A DNA stretch of 7,515 nucleotides, from positions 1 to 7,515 of the forward strand of contig CAVHRK010000023.1 of assembly GCA_963638365.1 (NCBI GenBank), in the 5' to 3' direction. Within the stretch, counting starts at the first letter, position 1; each line of letters opens with the position of its first letter. Positions 4,763-7,515 of this stretch are shown piece by piece. Position numbers and translations under genes: made by a program. The DNA is from Suilimivivens sp963638365 (GTDB taxonomy: Bacteria > Bacillota > Clostridia > Lachnospirales > Lachnospiraceae). A model generated the notes under the pieces. That model was not told the origin of the DNA. It saw only the letters and a program-made list of their open reading frames with translations, and did not search any database.

Positions 4763-6904
4763 TTATTTCCCAAGTACAACCGAGAGACTGATCTCCTTTT
4801 CCGTTTCGCTCAGGTCGAGATCGCCGCCGTCAGCGACGGTTACACGCAGTTCATAGAGCGTACCTTCAGTCAGTTCCGTTACGGCTTCACCATTCTCGTC
4901 TGTGATCGACCACAGCTCTGCGGAAACCTGCGTCAGCCTGTCATCGATGCCATAGGCATAGAGTGTCAGGTCGGAAACGCTGCCGGAGAGGTTATTCATG
5001 CGGAAGGCAACTGTGGTGTTGGGATGCACGTTGCGGACGCTTACGCTGTTGCGCCAGCTTGCGACTTCACCTTCGCCACCGTCCTGTGCAAACTGATTCT
5101 GTGAAAGAACATTTCTTGCTGCCTGATCGAGATCGACCTTACGGTACGGAAGCTCCGGCAGGTGGACGAAGCGATCCTGCAGGCGAAGCAGTTCCAGATA
5201 GCCCGTCGGGCAGTAGAGCGCGTTGCCGCTGTTGCCGGCATACATACCAATGGCCATATTGTTGTAACCGTATTTGTTGGAAACATCCATCGTGAAAACG
5301 GTCTTTCCGGTTTCGAAGTCCAGAATGATATACTGCCACATGCCTGTGGTCAGATCCTGTACGTAACCGTAGATATATCCCGTTGCGGTGGAAAGTTTCA
5401 TGATCGAGGTGTCACTTAAGTCGTTTCGACACCAGATGCTCTTCATTTCATAGCCGTCAGCCGTTTTCACGGTGTCCACGCGTTCGACACCGGGCGCGAT
5501 CATGACATTGCCCTTCATGAGCCAGTTCTGGTCATAAATGTTGGCGTAGCTTTGAATCGAGGAGTCGTTGTTGGGATCGGCAAGCCCTGCATTACCGGCG
5601 CCAAACCAGTTGCAGACGATGGTGCTGACCGTGCCTTCGCCGTCATCGTAGACGATTGCGGAGTTTTCAACGGCCACCTGATAGCCATCGGGCAGATCAT
5701 CCAGAACCGGGCAGCTTGCTACAACTTCGCCGGTCTTCATATCGAGCGCCAGCAGGTTTACGGGATCCTGATTGTCGGTGAACAGGACGAGGTTCGGCGT
5801 CAGCGTGGGAGAGCAGCCGCCGCCCCAGGCAAGACCGCCGCCGGTTGTCTTATCGCCTTCGCCGCTGACTTTTGCACCGGCACTCTCATATGGCGTGCAC
5901 CATACGACATTGACACCTTCTTCGGCACGCAGCAAATAGCAGTTCTGGTTCGTCAGAATGACTGCGCCGTCACGGGAGGAAGCGATGCCGTTTTCGGCAC
6001 CCTCGCCTGGGGTCAGTTCGTAAACGAAGACTGCGTTCGAGAGATCCACCTGTCCGCCGTTTAAGATTGTGTCGATGGCCGGACGGGCAATGTAACCGAT
6101 GACACCCTGCTGCTGGCGTTCCGGATAGATGCGGAAGCCACCGGTGGCAAACCAGAGGTTCCCGTCATAGTCAAAGACCACGGACAGAAGATTCTGTGTC
6201 AGCTCCTTGCCAAGTACAGTTTCTGCTGCCGCCTTGATATCAATATCCAGAACCTTTTCAAATTCGGGGATAACGCTGCCGTCTTCCTCCGTCGCACGCA
6301 GCATCAGTACGTGATTGTTGCTCGTGGGGCAGACGATACGGTTTTCCGAATCCAGGAATGTGTAGGAACTCTGGATGACATAGCCGCCACCGTCATGCTG
6401 TGTGGGAGAGAAATAACCGAGCGTCTTTGTCTCTTCGGCGTTGAGATCCCGGATGGCGATACCGCCGAGCAGCGGTGCAACCGCGTGACCGTAGCTGTCA
6501 AAATAGATGGCAGGTGAGGCATTTGCGTTCGTCGTTTCATAAGAAACGTTGATCTCAGGGTAAATGCCAAGCGGCAGAATTTCATCCGTTGAGTCGGTGT
6601 TGTAGCCGTCGTGGTGGATGTTCGCATCGCTCTTGGCCATGTAGGGGTTTTCTTCTACCTGCTTTGGCTGTAAGGCTTTTACGGACAGTGCAGTAGTTGA
6701 AAGCTCAGTTTCGGTTTCAGGCACAGCCTCTTTTGCAGTTTCAGTTTCCTGCTCCGGTGCGGAAGGCTCCTGCACAGTCGTTTCCTCCTGCATGGGCGTG
6801 GGCTGTGCGGGCTGCTGCGTTTGACTGCACGCTGTCATACTAAAACACAGCGCTGCCGCCAGCAGCAGTACCGGAACAGAACAGATCTTTTTTCTCTTTT
6901 TCAT
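4763..6904 (-). CDS. Large secreted lipoprotein, predicted beta-propeller-like, function unknown
   Basis: 713 residues. The N-terminus is a lipoprotein signal: positive MKKRKK, hydrophobic core at about 9-22, then lipobox SMTAC with lipidated Cys26 (Met at -3 is slightly unusual). Residues 27-70 are a P/E/T/Q-rich linker, as used to lift a domain off the membrane. The body (about 90-610) has repeated short motifs suggesting a PQQ/WD-like beta-propeller: VVFDYDGNLWFATGG (242-256), IASSRDGAVILTNQNCYLL (307-325), LVLFTDNQDPVNLLALDMKT (372-391), LSTATGYIYGY (504-514) and WQYIILDFETGKTVF (523-537). A striking glycine-rich segment, TGGGLAWGGGCSPTLTP, lies at 354-370. The C-terminal ~95 residues look like a separate beta-sandwich (VSVRNVHPNTTVAFRMNN, 621-638). 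AAGGAGG lies 7 nt before the ATG. The start overlaps the upstream receiver-like gene by ATGA. I cannot name the function. Sensing, adhesion or ligand binding at the cell surface are possible; no catalytic motif is seen. Confidence 0.85.
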   Translation of the reverse strand: MKKRKKICSVPVLLLAAALCFSMTACSQTQQPAQPTPMQEETTVQEPSAPEQETETAKEAVPETETELSTTALSVKALQPKQVEENPYMAKSDANIHHDGYNTDSTDEILPLGIYPEINVSYETTNANASPAIYFDSYGHAVAPLLGGIAIRDLNAEETKTLGYFSPTQHDGGGYVIQSSYTFLDSENRIVCPTSNNHVLMLRATEEDGSVIPEFEKVLDIDIKAAAETVLGKELTQNLLSVVFDYDGNLWFATGGFRIYPERQQQGVIGYIARPAIDTILNGGQVDLSNAVFVYELTPGEGAENGIASSRDGAVILTNQNCYLLRAEEGVNVVWCTPYESAGAKVSGEGDKTTGGGLAWGGGCSPTLTPNLVLFTDNQDPVNLLALDMKTGEVVASCPVLDDLPDGYQVAVENSAIVYDDGEGTVSTIVCNWFGAGNAGLADPNNDSSIQSYANIYDQNWLMKGNVMIAPGVERVDTVKTADGYEMKSIWCRNDLSDTSIMKLSTATGYIYGYVQDLTTGMWQYIILDFETGKTVFTMDVSNKYGYNNMAIGMYAGNSGNALYCPTGYLELLRLQDRFVHLPELPYRKVDLDQAARNVLSQNQFAQDGGEGEVASWRNSVSVRNVHPNTTVAFRMNNLSGSVSDLTLYAYGIDDRLTQVSAELWSITDENGEAVTELTEGTLYELRVTVADGGDLDLSETEKEISLSVVLGK

Positions 6905-7320
6905 AAAAAATCCTCCTTATGATTGTTCGCTGTCTGCTTAGAATAGGCAGACGGCATGTCTTCTTCAAACCAGACGGAAAGTCCCTGTTGGAACGCCTCT
7001 GCTGGTACCGGCTCAAGCAGAAAGTAATCCACACGCAGCCGGAACGCGTGCAGGGAAAAGTCCAGCTCACTGCACCAGATGATGCGTGTCTCCGGACAGA
7101 GTGCACGCAGATGCTCAGCAGCGTTCAGTCCGTCGATGCCCGGAAGGCTGATGACAGCATTGGTTGGCGGCGCCTTTTGCGCAGCCTCAAAGAACCATTC
7201 CTGATTGAGGTAGCGGTCTATCCTTGGAAACAGTCCTTTTTTCATGCAAAAGCAGGAAATCTGATCCGAATAAAAGGTCTCCTGTGCTTCGTTTTTTGCC
7301 AGCACGGCAATGCGGTACAT
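6901..7320 (-). CDS. Stand-alone degenerate receiver domain protein (pseudo-receiver)
   Basis: 139 residues, about one CheY/LytTR-type receiver domain with no output domain. Supporting landmarks in order: MYRIAVLAKNEAQ (1-13), SLPGIDGLNAAEHLRAL (58-74), which matches the usual mPGmdGle..r.ir stretch, RIIWCSELDFSLHAFRLRVDYFLLEPV (79-105, quoted here as the match to iifvTa...al.af...dYLlKP). The phosphorelay residues are missing: the N-terminal acidic pair is Ala8-Lys9, the phospho-acceptor Asp is Val56, and the Lys of the KP motif is Glu103. Only the Thr/Ser position is kept (Ser84). It therefore should not accept phosphate from a histidine kinase. The start at 7320 follows GGGAGG with 8-nt spacing; a GTG at 7464 in frame has no such site. 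The stop overlaps the lipoprotein start as ATGA, implying translational coupling. Receiver assignment is by eye and moderately sure. Confidence 0.7.
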   Translation of the reverse strand: MYRIAVLAKNEAQETFYSDQISCFCMKKGLFPRIDRYLNQEWFFEAAQKAPPTNAVISLPGIDGLNAAEHLRALCPETRIIWCSELDFSLHAFRLRVDYFLLEPVPAEAFQQGLSVWFEEDMPSAYSKQTANNHKEDFL

Positions 7321-7328
7321 ATTTCGAG

Positions 7329-7334
7329 CCTCCC
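7329..7334 (-). promoter_or_regulatory. Ribosome binding site that fixes the pseudo-receiver start
   Basis: GGGAGG on the minus strand, 8 nt before the ATG at 7320. It favours this start over the in-frame GTG at 7464, which would prepend 48 residues with no receiver-like character. Confidence 0.7.
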
Positions 7335-7353
7335 TTCCCTGTTTGTTCTGTTC

Positions 7354-7383
7354 AGTATAGACGGCTGCGGCCGTTTCCTGCAA
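7354..7383 (-). promoter_or_regulatory. Possible promoter of the pseudo-receiver/lipoprotein unit
   Basis: Minus strand: -10 TATACT (7354-7359, 5 of 6) with a poor -35 TTGCAG (7378-7383) at 18-nt spacing. The spacer holds a small inverted repeat ACGGC/GCCGT (7361-7374). The start site would be near 7347, a leader of about 27 nt. The weak -35 suggests an activator-dependent promoter or a false match. Confidence 0.35.
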
Positions 7384-7390
7384 TCCCTTT

Positions 7391-7422
7391 GGCACGAAAT
7401 CCCCAATTCCGGCACGAAATCC
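7391..7422. repeat. 12-bp direct repeat, 20-bp period
   Basis: GGCACGAAATCC occurs exactly at 7391-7402 and 7411-7422, start to start 20 bp. The second copy is extended into a perfect 12-bp palindrome, AAATCCGGATTT (7417-7428). The pair lies just upstream of the possible -35 of the pseudo-receiver unit, where an activator would bind; two helical turns place both copies on one face of the DNA. Confidence 0.6.
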
Positions 7423-7465
7423 GGATTTGCCATCGAGGACAGGTAGAGCGGGCTCAATAGTCACC

Positions 7466-7515
7466 CGAGTTTCCCGTTTTGTAAACGAGTTTCACATTTT
7501 GAAAGCGACCTTCAA
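7466..7515. repeat. 20-bp tandem repeats running off the right edge
   Basis: Units CGAGTTTCCCGTTTTGTAAA (7466-7485) and CGAGTTTCACATTTTGAAAG (7486-7505) match at 16 of 20 positions. A third unit, CGACCTTCAA (7506-7515), matches 7 of the 10 bases available and is cut by the window end. Each of the first two units holds a small dyad (CGTTT-TGT-AAACG at 7475-7487; TTTCA-N5-TGAAA at 7490-7504). A 20-bp period is not a multiple of three, which speaks against a protein repeat. The array may be longer than seen. Confidence 0.55.

Noticed and set aside
5552..6064. 170-codon plus-strand open frame opposite the lipoprotein
   Set aside because: No ribosome binding site or family resemblance. It is the complement of a clearly coding GC-rich gene, where such shadows are common.
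7321..7464. Longer pseudo-receiver starting at GTG 7464
   Set aside because: No ribosome binding site, the added residues have no receiver character, and the region carries direct repeats that look regulatory.
7454..7513. C-terminal end of an upstream minus-strand gene (19 codons then TGA)
   Set aside because: Too short to judge, and it overlaps 20-bp repeats that do not keep a reading frame. Kept only as an alternative in the repeat finding.
7466..7515. CRISPR-like array
   Set aside because: Units abut with no unique spacers, and the copies differ at 4 of 20 positions. This is a tandem repeat, not repeat-spacer architecture.

Overview
The window reads as Gram-positive, Clostridia-like chromosomal DNA, probably Lachnospiraceae or a near relative. 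This is inferred from strong AGGAGG-type ribosome binding sites before nearly every gene, sigma-A style TTGACA/TATAAT promoters, MepA-like MATE pumps with MarR regulators, and a lipoprotein with a bacterial lipobox. I ran no database search. Base composition changes along the window. The left ~780 bases are very AT-rich (11 G/C in bases 181-240 by hand count), the middle is intermediate, and the right third is GC-rich (40 G/C in bases 5821-5880).

Layout. (1) 1-591, minus: N-terminal part of a DUF1016/YhcG-type protein, a PDDEXK nuclease family often found in restriction or defence loci. The gene runs off the left edge. (2) 592-851: AT-rich spacer with no convincing gene. (3) 836-4703: two back-to-back regulator/efflux modules. 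marR-1 and MATE-1 read leftwards; marR-2 and MATE-2 read rightwards. They diverge from a compact control region (about 2677-2848) with two good promoters and a palindrome at each. The palindrome at the marR-2 start site has its core repeated just before MATE-2, which suggests one repressor controls both places. (4) 4727-4753: strong GC-rich hairpin between convergent units. (5) 4763-7320, minus: a two-gene unit, a small receiver-like protein that has lost its phosphorylation residues, overlapping by ATGA a large secreted lipoprotein with a predicted beta-propeller-like body. (6) 7321-7515: the leader of that unit, with two separate sets of 20-bp-period repeats.

How the genes may work together. 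Each MarR-MATE pair has the logic of S. aureus mepR-mepA: a ligand relieves repression of a multidrug/sodium or proton antiporter. The pseudo-receiver and lipoprotein are translationally coupled and probably serve one process at the cell surface, but neither has a function I can name. This pair is the best candidate for undescribed biology here.
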